Source: Pammene aurita
Taxonomy: Eukaryota > Arthropoda > Insecta > Lepidoptera > Tortricidae
Direction: 5' to 3'
Assembly: GCA_947086415.1 (NCBI GenBank)
Contig: OX352307.1
Span: 20,721,493 to 20,785,492, forward strand
DNA: 64,000 bases
Below are positions 44,770 to 57,033 of the stretch, one piece after another (positions within the stretch are counted from its first letter, which is position 1; every line of letters begins with the position of its first letter). The translations under genes were made by a program, and so were the position numbers. The notes under the pieces are model-generated. The model had not been told where the DNA came from. It saw only the letters and a program-made list of their open reading frames with translations, and searched no databases.

Positions 44770-46580
44770 TTATCAAGCATATGTTCAAAGCTCCAAGCAA
44801 TACTATACGTGTATGGTAGATTTTATCTTTCATGAAAATTTACCCCACCGTATGTCAGTAATTACATTACGGAGATTATCATAAGAAATCTATAGTTTTA
44901 AATCCATGATATATTACACCAACTAGCCCTAAAAGACCTTTAGATTTTGTACTGTGTAGAATTTTTATTAGTTTAACAATATAAAGACGGTTTTGACTTT
45001 TACTACCTCCTACTTCTATTATGCCTGAAAGTTTTTATTTAATCTGCCCACATGGTTAATCGTAGTTATGTCCTTAAGCACGCCGTGGCTAATTTGGCTT
45101 TCTTTTTCTTTATCAAATATTGATCAAAGGTCTGAATGTTACACAAGACGGGTATCGACTTGTATGGTCGCTTCACGTTGCAGTAGAGAAGGTTAGTGTA
45201 CATCTTCATGTCTGTGACTAGTTTTAAAATTTGTGTCAAGCACTGCCTATTGTTTATGAATAGTTTTGTGTGTTTTATGAATGTAAAATCTGAAGCTATT
45301 GGGAACGTTGATTATATTAACGCTGATTGATGGAGTATGTGGCGACTGTCAATTGACATTTGGTCGTTTTTGAACAGGTTGAGGCGGTGGTTTGTCACAT
45401 TAAACAATATTATAGGTAATTGTAACATTTCTAGTATTTTTTTTTTCATATTTCGTGTGCTAATGAGCACAAAGTGAAAATAATCGATAGATGTATCGAG
45501 CTTATTCATTCTCGTCGCTCGAAGAATAGTCGTTTTAGTTTTAATTTAAAACTGCATTATAATCAAAAGCCGTAACTTGATATATATTCCCTACCTCTCT
45601 CAGACCATCTCTAGACCATGAATAAAAAAAGAATATACATAAATATATATGATTAATATATAAATACGTACATACCTACTTCATGTATATCGAAAAGACG
45701 ATAGATATACCTATATAGAATAGTGAAAAATGGGGTCAGATTAGAATCCATATTATTGTCAAATAAACGGTCAAAATCTGTTTTAAGAAGAAGTTCTTAA
45801 ATATTATATTCAGTTGAAGATGATTTCTAACGTTCGCTAAAGCTCCGATGAAACTGGTTAAATGATAATGTTGAATCTTTTTATTTACGTAATGCGTAAG
45901 TGTCGAAATTTTTGATCTAAATTAAAATGGTTTTTGTACCAAAGATATCGGTGTGCTGGCGGGATTACCATCTATAGTTTAAGTGTATTTTGGTGTCTGA
46001 CATTTTAAATATGTTTGGTGTAGGAGTAAAGGATATTCTTAGCGCAAATTACATAATATATTAAGTACTTTCTACTTATTAAACTCTTATTGTTTGTAAT
46101 TAATCATTCTAATTATTAAGTAATAATTTGTCATTTTAGTCGGGGTTAAATTCTTATTATTTTATTTGCATGGCAATAATGTATCGTGTTCTGATATTAA
46201 TGTATAATTTCAATGTCAAAATGGCGAACAATGAAAATATTTTTTTAATCAACTTGTGATGTTTCATTTATTTTAATAAATCCTTTACAACTTACCTATC
46301 CCCTATTCTATTCCATTTTGTATAGCTATCATACATTAAGGGTCGGTTGACGCCACACACAACGTACACACAGCATCACATTACGTGAGCAGACGACAAC
46401 ATTTGTGTGGAACGACGGGATGTATAGCGGCATACGCCAAAGATATTGTACATTGAAACAGCTCAGCGGAGCGAGGTTTTTGTACATACAAAACAAAGGA
46501 ATGATGTGTGCGAGGAATGTGTTGTTGTTACACCCTGCTCGCTTATTTAATAATTTACTAAATATAATTTTTAAGAAAAA
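44770..46580. other. Convergent intergenic stretch
   Basis: AT-rich DNA between the flotillin-2 and asparaginase 3' ends. No gene recognised; ORFs below 75 codons. Confidence 0.45.
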
Positions 46581-46582
46581 AA

Positions 46583-46977
46583 AACCGACTTCAATGGGGG
46601 TAGCCGGTGAAGGATTATTGTAGATAGATGGTGCACTTAGATTCCATACAATGAAATAACTTGCTTAAAAAACGCAGCGGAGAGGACCAATCGCCAAACG
46701 TGAACTATGCGTCGTTGAAGAGTTCCGTTCTGATCATCATCAGCAGTTCTACTTCATCCAATGTCACTGTTTTGAATGAAAATGATGGTTTTGTTGATAA
46801 AAATATAAAAATCACTATATGTATGCCTTTAAGATTTGAGGAGTTCCCTCGATTCCTCATGGATCCCATGATCAGAACTGCGTTTTGACAAAAACGGGAC
46901 CAATCTGTATATATATACTTACAATCAAAAAAAGAATTTTCAAAATCGGTTCAGACATGACGGAGTTATGGAGTAAC

Positions 46978-47014
<37 letters not shown>

Positions 47015-47062
47015 ATACACGCCGAATTGAGAACCTCCTCTTTTCAAATCTTGAAGTCGGTT
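46583..47062 (+). repeat. AACCGACTTC-family repeat with A-run
   Basis: It starts aaccgacttcaatgggggta and ends cttgaagtcggtt. The core differs from copy 1 but keeps 'ttccctcgattcctcatgga' and 'aaaatcggttcag'. It includes an unbroken run of about 31 A at 46983-47013. Confidence 0.7.
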
Positions 47063-47159
47063 AAAAAGAGCCCGCCACACGCCTTCGCTACGCATCTTCG
47101 CACCGCTCAGCTACCTCGCACATCTCTGGTTTCTACCAGCAGCCTTAGTAGCATCACAA

Positions 47160-47330
47160 TTGCTTTCAAGCGAATACAAGTTTGTGCGGAAAAAGAAGTC
47201 TCATGATTTATATAGGAGCTCATACATTCTACGACACTTCTCTTTCCGCACAGACTAGAGTCTATTCGGAAAGAGAAGTCTCATGGTTTATACGGATGGA
47301 AACCCATACGGGTCTTATTTTACCGCACAC
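47160..47330. repeat. Dispersed gaaagagaagtctcat motif
   Basis: Two copies of '(a)gaagtctcatgRtttata' here, and one at about 490-530. The full element is not defined. Confidence 0.4.
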
Positions 47331-47730
47331 ACTACCTCTACAGCTTCTTTAAAAGAGACAACAGTATCAACCATGTTTTCGCCCGGGTGGGTACAGGAGA
47401 TGCAAACTCTATACATTTTATAATCGCTTTGTTCACTACCGTACCGACTAACCTAAGTTAGTATTACCATAAAGAACAAAAAGAAAAGTCACTTTAATGA
47501 AAGGTTTTAATCGTTATTTATACACTACCCTACTCACAGGGATAATATACTTATTCTTAAATCCTACTTATATTAATAATATCATATGAAATCAGTTTAG
47601 GAGTTATTATGTGACGAAGCTTGTGTTTGATCTGTTGTTGTATCCACCTGGCCTTCAGCGAGGATTTTAAAAATGTGGAGAAAATAATTATTAATGAATA
47701 CATACTTAATTAAAATATGTTAAGGAACTT

Positions 47731-47801
47731 CAATCCAATTCATGGGATTAGGTTGTCAAGCGGACCCCAAGCCGGGACAAACGCTAGGAGGAAGATATGA
47801 G
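47731..47801 (+). mobile_element. Truncated LINE 3' end in asparaginase 3' UTR
   Basis: The 71-bp insert (ggttgtcaagcggacccc...gccgggacaaacgctaggag) has the wording of a lepidopteran non-LTR 3' end. It is flanked by ATGTTAAGGAACTT on both sides (47717-47730, 47802-47815), a 14-bp target duplication. It begins 24 bp beyond the stop codon of the minus-strand gene. Confidence 0.7.
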
Positions 47802-47824
47802 ATGTTAAGGAACTTAATGTTAAT

Positions 47825-49700
47825 TAGTTTACATTAAAAGCAACGTGGTTCGGATTGTACAATTCGCCACGTATGTTGGTCTTCATCAGCTGAAACGAAA
47901 AAAAGATAAATTAATTACGATATTTATCACACCAATTTCAGATTTTTTTTACCCCTGCCTCCTTGTCCCACTTGTTCACATTTTGTATACCTTTCTCCTG
48001 GTCTTCGATTCGACATGCTAAACTGTAAGACGTGGATGTCACACTTGTATCGCTAGGAGAGTGATATCCATCCTGTCCACACGTGTCCACACCTAACTGT
48101 CAAGCTGTCAGGAGGTCTCGCTAGAGCGTTTTGTCTATGACTATGGCCACCATTTTAGATATCACTCTTGAGTGATTCCATCCCAATTTCAACTGTCACA
48201 AAAGTGTGATCTCATAGTTGTCTCGCAAGCGACTGTCAGTTATGCCATGTTGAATCGCGGCCCTGATGTGAAAATTTTAATATAATGTTTAAAAGTATTA
48301 CCACTCCATTCAAAACATTTTAAATAAAATCCATATAAGAAAAATAACAATCTAAAGTGCTTTAATGTCAGACTACAAAAATTGAGCCTCCCTATCCCTT
48401 GTCACAACTCGTCATAGGTACTTTGTTGACCTCCTCCCCCTTTAACGTGTGGTGTGACGTAGCTTAGCACCGTTCTTAACTTTCGTAAATGGAAACCCCA
48501 TTAAACAAAAACCGGCGCATCGACCGTCTTCTTCTTTTGTGGAACTTAGCTCACCTCTACTTTCTGCTGATAGCTCAATTCAGTCTTGGTGAGCACGTAG
48601 CAAAGCTTGGCCCACGCCGCCTCTGCTGTCATGTCGAACGCAGGGACCACGCCGCATTCAACCAGTAACTGAAAGAAATTATATGCGTTATGCTTTTGTT
48701 TATGGACGCGGATAGCCTTAACAGAGAACTACGGAAGAAGTCCTCGTTGAAGGAAAGCTCCCACCGACCGCCAAAAATTGGCAAAACAAATGCGAATGCC
48801 CCACAATTATCCGCCTTTATCGAGCATCTTGGTCGAACTATTGCCGACTGGTAATTGGCTGCTTAGATCACAAATCAAAATATCTGTAATCTATTTGTAC
48901 TAACGGGACTTAGCCGCGTATATACTTTTAAAATTAACTTCGACGTTTCGAGGACGACATTGTCCCCGTGGTCCCGAAGAAGAAGGTGAGTCCTTTTTCG
49001 GGACCACGGGGAAAATGTCGTCCTAGAAACGTAGAAGGTAATTTTAAAATTATATACACGCTTTAGTCCCGTTAGTACAAATAGTTAATCGCACACAAAA
49101 GTTTGTCGCCATTATTTATGCATGAAATTAATAGTATAAATAATCATGATTTAAAATTACTATGACTGTTATTTTTAAAACATAATTTCTTCGTTTTATT
49201 CAGTGTTTTAAAAGTCATATTCTAGCGCTCGAATTTTAAAAATCGCCCCCCTGGTCTACTCTCACAAATGGCCTCCCCCTGCACAGTGTCGTTGATGCAC
49301 TGCGTCACATTGAACACCAGCACGTTATTCTTAGACAGCGCGCTCGATCTGCTGGTAAATCCGTATCATTGTGTACGGTTTATAGATTTCCAGGAACCCA
49401 GCAGTCTCCTCTGCATTGCGCCATTGGTGTACAGCGTCGCATTGACCACCATTGCAGCACGTTATTCTTGACCGCACGCTCGATGTCGTACTTAGATCTG
49501 TATCACTGCTGTACGTTTCGTGGAGTTCTAGTAACTCACCAGGCCCGTCTCATAGATGGCTTTCCCCTGCACGTTTCCATTAATGCACTGCGTCACGTTG
49601 ACTACCAACACTTTATTCTTGACTGCACGCTCGATCTCCTGATATATTTCCTTACGCTTGATGGGGATGTTGCCGTTACCATATGTTTCTAGCACCACAC
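47825..49700 (-). CDS. Type I L-asparaginase-like protein, last three exons
   Basis: Family role: hydrolysis of L-asparagine to aspartate and ammonia; animal members resemble the ASPG / 60-kDa lysophospholipase group. Minus-strand exons: 49540-49700, 48555-48668, 47825-47890, joined by GT-AG introns in consistent phase. They encode about 112 C-terminal residues. Recognisable family blocks: VVLETYGNGNIP, then VLVVNVTQCINGNV (compare the family's V-x-N-C-T-Q-C), GKAIYETGLLLVECGVVP, FDMTAEAAWAKLCYVL, and a final LMKTNIRGEL. The catalytic N-terminal half (Thr of the TGGT motif) is upstream, beyond or hidden in the repeat-rich region, and was not found. The first exon here begins with two bases of a Gly codon. 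Three degenerate or foreign elements lie in its introns and 3' UTR. Confidence 0.88.
48891..49084. mobile_element. MITE in asparaginase intron
   Basis: Arms of about 85 bp: CTATTTGTACTAACGGGACT at both ends (right reversed), then ttttaaaatta, and gaggacgacat / gggaccacgggg near the centre; the loop is about 20 bp. Confidence 0.8.
49100..49250. mobile_element. Half copy of the 1265-1485 MITE, reverse orientation
   Basis: It ends gcgctcgaattttaaaaatc then gccccc, the MITE terminus. Its body (aacataatttcttcgtttta, aattaatagtataaataatc) matches the other copy; the second terminus is missing. It abuts a decayed asparaginase exon. Confidence 0.75.
49251..49375 (-). pseudogene. Decayed asparaginase exon copy 1
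   Basis: On the minus strand it parallels the exon 49540-49700 from the ...EIERAVKN... region through NVTQCIND.VQGEAI. A one-base insertion (gctgtctaagaat for gcagtcaagaat) breaks the frame, and the 3' donor part is altered. Confidence 0.85.
49411..49492 (-). pseudogene. Decayed asparaginase exon copy 2
   Basis: A shorter and more diverged copy of the same exon (minus: gagcgtgcggtcaagaataa, then small indels). It lies between copy 1 and the functional exon. Confidence 0.75.
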
Positions 49701-50365
49701 CTAAAACATACTTCTGGTTATTTTTAATCTTGATTTTTTATAATGAATAAAAGTTATTATTATTATTATTCTATATTTTTTACGGGATTTGGGCAATTTT
49801 GGACATAAGAGGGTCATGAACAGGGGCTGTGTCTAGATATAAAAGGGTCATGTCCCTACTCGAAACATAAACTTTCATTGTTTTTTCCACAGAAGAAAAC
49901 TTTTGAAAATGTGTTTAAGCCAAAAATAAAGTAAGTAGTTCGATTAGCCTTTGTCGTTTGACATGTAAGATACGAAAAAATATTTTGAATCTTATTACAA
50001 TGGAGTAAGGTGCAATAGTGTAGGTATACATATTTTTGGCGTTGATTGTTCATAACATTGGTGACATCAGTAACAGCAAATCAATACGATATATTACCTG
50101 AGTTAAGTAAAAACAGCTAAAATAGTAAGTAGGTACCTAATATATCTAAGTACCACCTAAACTATTTTAAGTGTAGTTATGTACATCAGATTAAAATGTT
50201 AAAATGCGTACCTATCTAAGTACCGAACGCATTGCAAGTCATGTGATTTGTATAGAAACGTGAAGACAGGAAAACCTGGAAAACCAAGAGTGTTCCGTAA
50301 CTAATTTACATTTAAAAAAATGTGTTTAATTTAAACTAACGAACTCTTAACCTATTTGGTAGTGA
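49701..50365. other. Asparaginase intron side, no exon found
   Basis: AT-rich DNA upstream (in gene direction) of the exon at 49700. No further asparaginase exon recognised. Confidence 0.4.
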
Positions 50366-50369
50366 CATG

Positions 50370-50515
50370 ACCCTGCCTATGAAGCAGCACGTCCTGAGTT
50401 TGAATCCTGATAAGAGCGTTTATTTGTGTGTTATTGAGCCTTATTAAGCCTACTGTGGTACTACGGTCGATTTGTGTTAGAATGTCGCTAAATATTCAAT
50501 TTTATTTTCATTTTA
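50370..50515 (+). mobile_element. tRNA-derived SINE, internally deleted
   Basis: B-box-like gagtttgaatcctgataaga followed by tttatttgtgtgttattgag, then the tail 'cctactgtggtactacggtc...gtgttagaatgtcgct'. Same family as 1204-1570. Confidence 0.6.
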
Positions 50516-50519
50516 TTAT

Positions 50520-50830
50520 CGAACGAGAGGAGCGTAAGCGAAGCAAGTTCTTACAAACAACTTCTGGCTAGTGGGACGTCTCGGCATTTCGATAGCTTTT
50601 TGAATTTGACAGTTTGTTCCGCGATAACTTTAGTAACGCTTCATCTTCATGAAATTTGTTGGAGTTGTAGCAGAGATACATATAATTTGAGAGTTCGTGT
50701 ACGAGCAGGAACGACCAAGGGGTCATGGAGCTAGAAGGCGCGAAAAAATCATCATAAGGGTCTTGTCATATTGGTCATCTCGTTTTCAAGGAAATTGCGA
50801 GTTCTGAGTCCGAAGCGGACCACTAGTTAA
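50520..50830 (+). repeat. Unclassified interspersed repeat
   Basis: Starts gaacgagaggagcgtaagcg, continues 'ttccgcgataactttagtaa' and ends ctgagtccgaagcggacc. I recognise the wording as a dispersed insect repeat but cannot class it. Confidence 0.4.
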
Positions 50831-50834
50831 ATAA

Positions 50835-51625
50835 ATTAAGTACTGATCCTGAACCTGAACACAGCTTGGTCATTCATATTTTATTTAAACGAAGGAACTC
50901 CAAATATAATTTGAAGCGTTCAACTATACGAGATCAAAATTAGTTTTTAAATTTCGCTGCTTCCGTTCACTGTACTGTAATCATTGTTATTATAAAATTG
51001 AAGTAAGTATAGTGATTGAACGGATTAATCTAGGTAGGTATATGCTAGCCACGGTCGATCTAGGCTCCATTTTAAAATAGCAACAATGATTGTGGTCACG
51101 TTTATATTGTTAGTTATTGGTGTAAACGATGCTTTGGTATGTACATAAATAGTAATTTGTTGTTCAAATTCTGAAGGTTTCTACCATATATTAGACCCCG
51201 AGCCAGGCGCAAATTTCGTTGGTAGAGGAACGGCAGCCATTGAAACACTTTAAAAAAAAGATCCTCGCGTCCCAATTGAAAATTTGTCACATGATAGGTC
51301 TGACCTTGACGAGGCTTCTTTATCGCCTTTAATACTTCACAAGTTACCGCCTAGGACGCGATTAGTAACGAAATTTGTTTCTGGCATAGGTAAGTATGTA
51401 TAGTATGTATAGTATGTATAATGTTCAGACAGAAGTTTTTGTAGCAAAAATGCCAATTAACTAAGGACTTCCTTCCAATAATAAATTTATCGATAACTTT
51501 CCAAGTGACATTTCATAGCACATACTAAGTTTACCGGGTAAAGTATACTTAAATTAACCTGTAATGCTGATAGCTACCTATCGACGTTATGTAATGGTGA
51601 TCTGTTATACTTTATCATTTATTAG
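50835..51625. other. Gene-free stretch
   Basis: No exon or repeat recognised apart from a short agtatgtat tandem tract at about 51393-51420. Confidence 0.4.
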
Positions 51626-51629
51626 AAAT

Positions 51630-52466
51630 TAAAAAAACCGGCCAAGAGCGTGTCGGACCACGCTCAGTGTAGGGTTCCGTAGTTTTCCGTCCGTCACAGT
51701 AAGTGTCCCTACTTAAGAGTTAATAACACCGCCATGTAGGATATGATATGAGAGTTCCACGTACAGCGACATCTATCGGCAAATTAAGTAAACTATTGCG
51801 CGCGAGCTTAAAGTATGGAAGATGATTTTTATGGGATAATTCTTTATTGCGTGAACGGATTTTCACCGTTTTTACTTTATTTGAAAGCACGTCATTTCAT
51901 TGTAATTTTGTAGAAATTACAGGTACAATAAACACTTGCTTATACGGTTAAATTACAAACTTAGTTCAGAAATTATTTTGTAATTTTTTTTCAAAAACTA
52001 TTCATCTTATCAAGTTCAAAATAATTTTCCTAGAAAGTTTTTATAAAGTTCTACTTTTAAAATTTTTTTCATATTTTTAAAACTTATGGTTCAAAAGTTA
52101 GAGGGGGGGGGACGCATATTTTTTTACTTCTGGAGCGATTATTTCCGAAAATATTTACATTATCGAAAAATGATTTTAGTAAACCCCTATTCATTTTTAA
52201 ATACCTATCCAACAATATATCACACGTTAGGGTTGAAATGAAAAAAAAATCACTCCCCACTTTACGTATAGGGGAGGTACCCTAATAAATAAAAAAAATC
52301 CTTTTTTTATTTTACCACTTTGTCGGCGTGATTGATATACATATTAGTATCAAATTTCAGCTTTCTAGTGCTAAAGGTCACTGAGATTATCCGCGGACGG
52401 ACGGACGGACGGACGGGCAGACATGGCGAAACTATAAGGGTTCCTAGTTGACTACGGAACCCTAAA
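51630..52466 (+). repeat. CCGGCCAAGAGC-family repeat, long copy
   Basis: It starts aaaccggccaagagcgtgtc and ends ttgactacggaaccctaaaa, preceded by four GGAC repeats. It is about 300 bp longer than 6655-7197 in the middle (the part with a G-run at about 52103-52111). Confidence 0.75.
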
Positions 52467-52469
52467 AAG

Positions 52470-53945
52470 ATTAAAAATCTATATTATTAAATACAATGAT
52501 ACTGCTTTACTATTACGCGGAATATTATTGTAGTTAAACCAAGAAATAATTTTTCACCTCACTGGCTCGGAAAGCTCTTTTTTATTCTTTAAAAACAGAT
52601 AGCAAAACTGCATTTTATTCACAAGAGTGCAAAGAATATTTGAAATTCGAACGTGATATTAGTCATTTTTAAACTTAACATGTAAAGGCCACTCCAGACA
52701 GGACAATCTTCGCCCATCTGATTAAATTGTCTGATCAAATCAGGTGCTGTGGACGCAAATATTATTTTATATTTAATTGTATTCAATTAAAAACATTTAG
52801 TGTAAACAATTTTGTTTCATGATTTTACAATAAAACGCTTGAAATCTTTCAAGAAATATTATTTTGATCGATCCATTTTAATTGATGAACTATCTGTCTC
52901 AGAATAATTCGAAAATTGTGCATTGTTTTTGTTTTATCTGTGACATGTAACTTTTTAATTTTAAAAAGTTAGTTTTGTTTACTTATGTTATTAATATTTT
53001 TATGTTTCAGATTGCGTTTTTTATTGTTTATTAATGTAATATCTGCCATCAACTTTCAATAAATGTATTAAATCAACGCAAAGAGCAAAGACCAGCTGAG
53101 ATATTTATGTAGGTACTTACGACGGGTACTTAATACATTTTTCGTGATATATGTGACTTTGAGGTTATGTAGAGTTTTGTATCGAATTATCATTTCAAGT
53201 TCTTTCTTTCAGTGTCAAATCGAATAATTGAAGCGAAAACTAGTGTTAAATGAAGTCCAAGATCATTTGTTGCATATTGTCACAAAGCAAGAAAACACTA
53301 CAATTTAACAGGTTTAAGCACCAAGCATCCCGCTACCTACAACAGACTTTTATCAAGCCTTTGAAATGTTTTCCTTTATGTACCTACCTAAGCTATGTAT
53401 AAAATGAATAAACACCAAAACCTCACGTGCGTTTATTGATTATTCAATTATACAATTCGTACATTAGATTGAATAAGTGCCTACCTAAAACGAAATGATA
53501 AAAGGAACACATAATAAATAAGTAGGAGTATAGTATACTGAGTGATATAATATATGTAAATTAAAATGACTCTCTTATTCATACAGATAATGAAGCTAAT
53601 CCTGTTCCATTCTAAACTGAAAAGTTGTATTTTCTGGTAGATATAGGTAGTTAGTTACTCGTTTCCCTCGACTGGCCTTATGATTTTAGCAATCATTAGT
53701 AAGTATCAATGTTTCATTGTATTTTGAACGCATAATCTTGTAATTTTTATGTTGTTATTTTAACTTCTTCGCACCTTCTTTTTCATTGTAAAGTCATAAA
53801 TATATCAGAATTATCAATTATTTTATTATTCAATGCATAATTACAATTTTTGAAATGACGTAGGTACAATAGCGCGCGACAGGCGTCCAAAAATTACTAA
53901 GTTTTGTTTGATGTACATTGCTGCTTTTCTATGGAGCAATGCTGC
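52470..53945. other. Gene-free stretch
   Basis: AT-rich, no exon recognised on either strand. Confidence 0.4.
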
Positions 53946-53949
53946 TGGT

Positions 53950-54028
53950 CGATTCGCTGGTATACACTCACTTGCCAGAATTTCATTTTCCAGAATTTCA
54001 TTTGCCATAATAGTCAACAGCCATTATA
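53950..54028. repeat. Left part of ttgccata-rich repeat
   Basis: Contains cttgccagaatttcattttc and related words. The same wording (catttgccat, cccataataac, gccataat) continues at 58483-58650, so mariner B inserted into this repeat. Confidence 0.6.
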
Positions 54029-55223
54029 CCTAGTCTAGCCATAAGTTCTGTTACAAATGAAAATAAACATATTATTAAAATAATGTAATTTATTTACAAT
54101 AATTAAATGTTTATTTATAGGTAAGTTAATATGGTTTTCAAACAATATATTTGTTATTCGAAATGCCCGCCTTTAGCTTTAATACACGCCTTCAAACGAT
54201 CCGGCCACTCGTCTATAGATTTACGCACTGTCTCCATTGGGAAATTTGCTACTGCTGCCTTCAAAGATTTTTTTAGAGAATCGATATTGGCATGGCGTTT
54301 AGAGCAGACCATGTCCTCTAACACCGACCACAATTTGTAGTCTAAGGGATTTAAGTCGGGACTGGAAGAGGGCCAATCATCTGCCCTGATGAAGTCCGGA
54401 ACATTTCTTTCCAGCCAAATCTGGGTGGTGCGAGCTTTATGACCTGGGGCCGAGTCCTGCTGGAAGGTCCAGTGTATATTTTTGAACATTGTGTCGTTGA
54501 GTTGTTTAACTACCGTTTCTAAAACCGTATCTTGATCATAGATATAAAATGGCGCTTGTCGCTAAAAGATAAACGAAGTGCGCAAAAGAGAAACCAACAC
54601 GTATATGAACATTCCACGAGTGCAAAAGAGACACACGATCATTTTGAAGGAGTGACAGCTTTTGAATTTGGGTAGTCAGCTTACGTACCCACGTCGTGAC
54701 AGCTCATATTTTAGCGTGGAAAATATAAAACAATCGTGAATAAAATAACTTGGGATGAAAAAGGAGAAACATGGTGTCGTGTTCATGGTCATGAAAAACC
54801 CAAGTAATTACTCATTTCACAGGTTTACATGATATTCCGATCGATGTCTTTGAAACAATATTTTGTCATATTAGCAAAATAAATCGTGTAAGTATTTACT
54901 AGATACTATGAATTATTAGTGTTTCGTATACTGTGTGCTAATATTTTATTATAATAGTTAATATTCATGATTATTTTGTGTAAAAACCGAAACATTTATT
55001 CTACGCTAGGGATTGACAAAACGTTTTGGGGACTTATATCGATAACTGTTCGATATGAAAATTATAATTATTGCTTTAAAAAAATCCAATGAATAAATTA
55101 ATATTATATTCACATTACGCCATTACGTAAGACGATTAAATTAGAACCTTATTATATCCGGTTTTAAACGGGTATATTTATTATGAAAGATTTTTTTACC
55201 TTGCAGTATTATTTCATTCAAAT

Positions 55224-55445
55224 ATGGCGCTCAACACATTTAGGGGAATTCACTACCATAGTCAAAAAGCAGCGGAAAACGGAAATCGGGCTGAATATTG
55301 TATATGGGCTCCATACAAAAATTCAGCTCCCGTAAAGAAATTTCCGACTTTTATGCTGCGGCTGATTTTTATTTATGATAGCTGGATTCCGCTCAAGTGT
55401 GTGCCGCGCCTAAAAGCGACTAGTCAAACGATTAGAACGAGATAA
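55224..55445 (+). CDS. 73-codon ORF of hAT copy 2
   Basis: Counterpart of 8559-8780, open, with about five substitutions (Ser/Arg, Arg/His, Asp/Glu, Ser/Ala among them). Not recognised. Confidence 0.2.
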   Translation: MALNTFRGIHYHSQKAAENGNRAEYCIWAPYKNSAPVKKFPTFMLRLIFIYDSWIPLKCVPRLKATSQTIRTR

Positions 55446-55637
55446 AAATATAGTTGGAATGAGAGGTCAGCTGTCAAAATGGTCGTGCGATCAATCGAAT
55501 GCGCTTTCGACCGGCGACTTGAAATTCCGTTTTCCGTTGTATGAAATATTTGAAATTATTTTAGGAAATAATCTTGTTCACTTAATATTTTTAATTTAAT
55601 AATAAATAATTTTGTTTATTTTATTTTTTTAATACTA

Positions 55638-56954
55638 CGTAGTCTTGCCATAAATTCTGTCCCACATGAAATTACATTTATTTTGAAATTAAAAGAAGGC
55701 TTATAAATAAATCAGGGTTATTTTTATTAATTATATTATAAAGATTCTATAAAATAAAATATTTATTCAAAATGTCCACCTTTTACTTTCACACACTTCC
55801 TTAAACGGTCCGGCCACTGGTCTATGACGGCACGGACGGTATCGATGGGTATTGAAGCTGCTGCCCGCACTAAATCTACCTTCAGAGACTCGACATTACG
55901 ATGAGGTTTAGAGCAGGCTCTCTCCTCCAAAATATTCCACAGACCATAGTCCAAGGGGTTGAGATCGGGGCTTCCTGAGGGCCAATCTTCAGCCGCAATA
56001 AACTCGGGTAAATGCGTCGTTAACCATCGTTGTGTTGTCTTAGCTTTATGTGCAGGGGCAGAGTCTTGTTGAAATATCCAGTGCTTACCGGCAAATAAAG
56101 TATCATTTAGCGGCTTAACAACTCTCTTCAAAATGTCGTTTTGATAGTTCGTAGCACGTATTTTTACCCCTTGTTCACAAAAATGAAGCTCTGTGACGCC
56201 TTCATAGGATACTCCCCACCAAACCATGACATATGCAGGATGGTGGCCCCTTTCTACCCTTGGAACTTTTTCAGAAGCTTCTTGGGAACTGTGAGCATAT
56301 ATTTTATCATTTTGGCGGTTGAATTTTTGCTCCACGGTAAAGATTTTTTCGTCTGTGAACAGAATATTACGATATCCGCCCTTTGCGTGCCGCTGCCACA
56401 ACACTTTAGCTCTCTTCGCTCTTATTTTCCGTAGGGCCGCTGTCAATCGCTGTCCTGTGCTCCGACGATAAGCCCCAAGATTAAGGTCTTGTTTTATGAT
56501 ACGGGACATAGTTCTAGGGGGAATTTTCATTTCCCTAGCCATGATTTTCTGCTTGCGTAGCGGATTTCTCCGAATTCGCTCAGCTACCGCTTTAATCACT
56601 GCCGGTGTCCTTGTTTGACGTGGTCGACCGCTCCTGGGCCGGTCGTCGACTAAACCCATGTCGTTGTATCGCTTGATAGTATGATAAATAAATTTCTTCG
56701 TTATATTCAAAGGTTTCAGCAGGTTGAAAATGTCACTCACTTGCTTGTTGCACTTGTATAACGCTATCACTGCGACACGATTCTCTTTGATGCCCCACTC
56801 CATCTTTAGGGAAACGATACCTGGATCTAAATGTATTTTTTCTGACAGCCAAAAGTCTATTTAAGCATAACCAAGAAACAAAAGTACATCAAACATTCCA
56901 TTATTAAATTTAAAATGATGAAAAAGTTGGGACAGAATTTATGGCTAGACTACG
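55638..56954 (-). mobile_element. Mariner C (DD37D), apparently intact
   Basis: 1317 bp. Ends CGTAGTCTTGCCATAAATTC (left) and CGTAGTCTAGCCATAAATTC (right, reversed), flanked by TA. hAT copy 1 gives the empty site (aatacTAaagag), which fixes the borders. Its termini resemble those of mariner B. Confidence 0.93.
55763..56803 (-). CDS. Mariner C transposase, full-length ORF
   Basis: 346 residues, the normal length for the family, with no stop. N-terminal helix-turn-helix region (residues about 1-115) with SGRPRQ near 58-63 between the two DNA-binding subdomains. Catalytic Asp-151 (FTDEK), Asp-247 (QQDSAPAHK) and Asp-285 (SPDLNPLD), spacing 37 residues, DD37D (maT-like). It ends ...VKGGHFE. With intact ends and TA duplications, this copy could be autonomous; expression is not shown by sequence. 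Confidence 0.95.
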   Translation of the reverse strand: MEWGIKENRVAVIALYKCNKQVSDIFNLLKPLNITKKFIYHTIKRYNDMGLVDDRPRSGRPRQTRTPAVIKAVAERIRRNPLRKQKIMAREMKIPPRTMSRIIKQDLNLGAYRRSTGQRLTAALRKIRAKRAKVLWQRHAKGGYRNILFTDEKIFTVEQKFNRQNDKIYAHSSQEASEKVPRVERGHHPAYVMVWWGVSYEGVTELHFCEQGVKIRATNYQNDILKRVVKPLNDTLFAGKHWIFQQDSAPAHKAKTTQRWLTTHLPEFIAAEDWPSGSPDLNPLDYGLWNILEERACSKPHRNVESLKVDLVRAAASIPIDTVRAVIDQWPDRLRKCVKVKGGHFE

Positions 56955-57033
56955 TAAAGAATATATTATTTGCTTAGAAAAAGCATACTAGTTATTAACT
57001 ATTTAATTAGGTAATGTAATAATATTAGTCGAA

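Noticed and set aside
54131..54340. Plus-strand ORF of 69 codons
   Set aside because: Antisense shadow of the mariner B transposase C-terminus.
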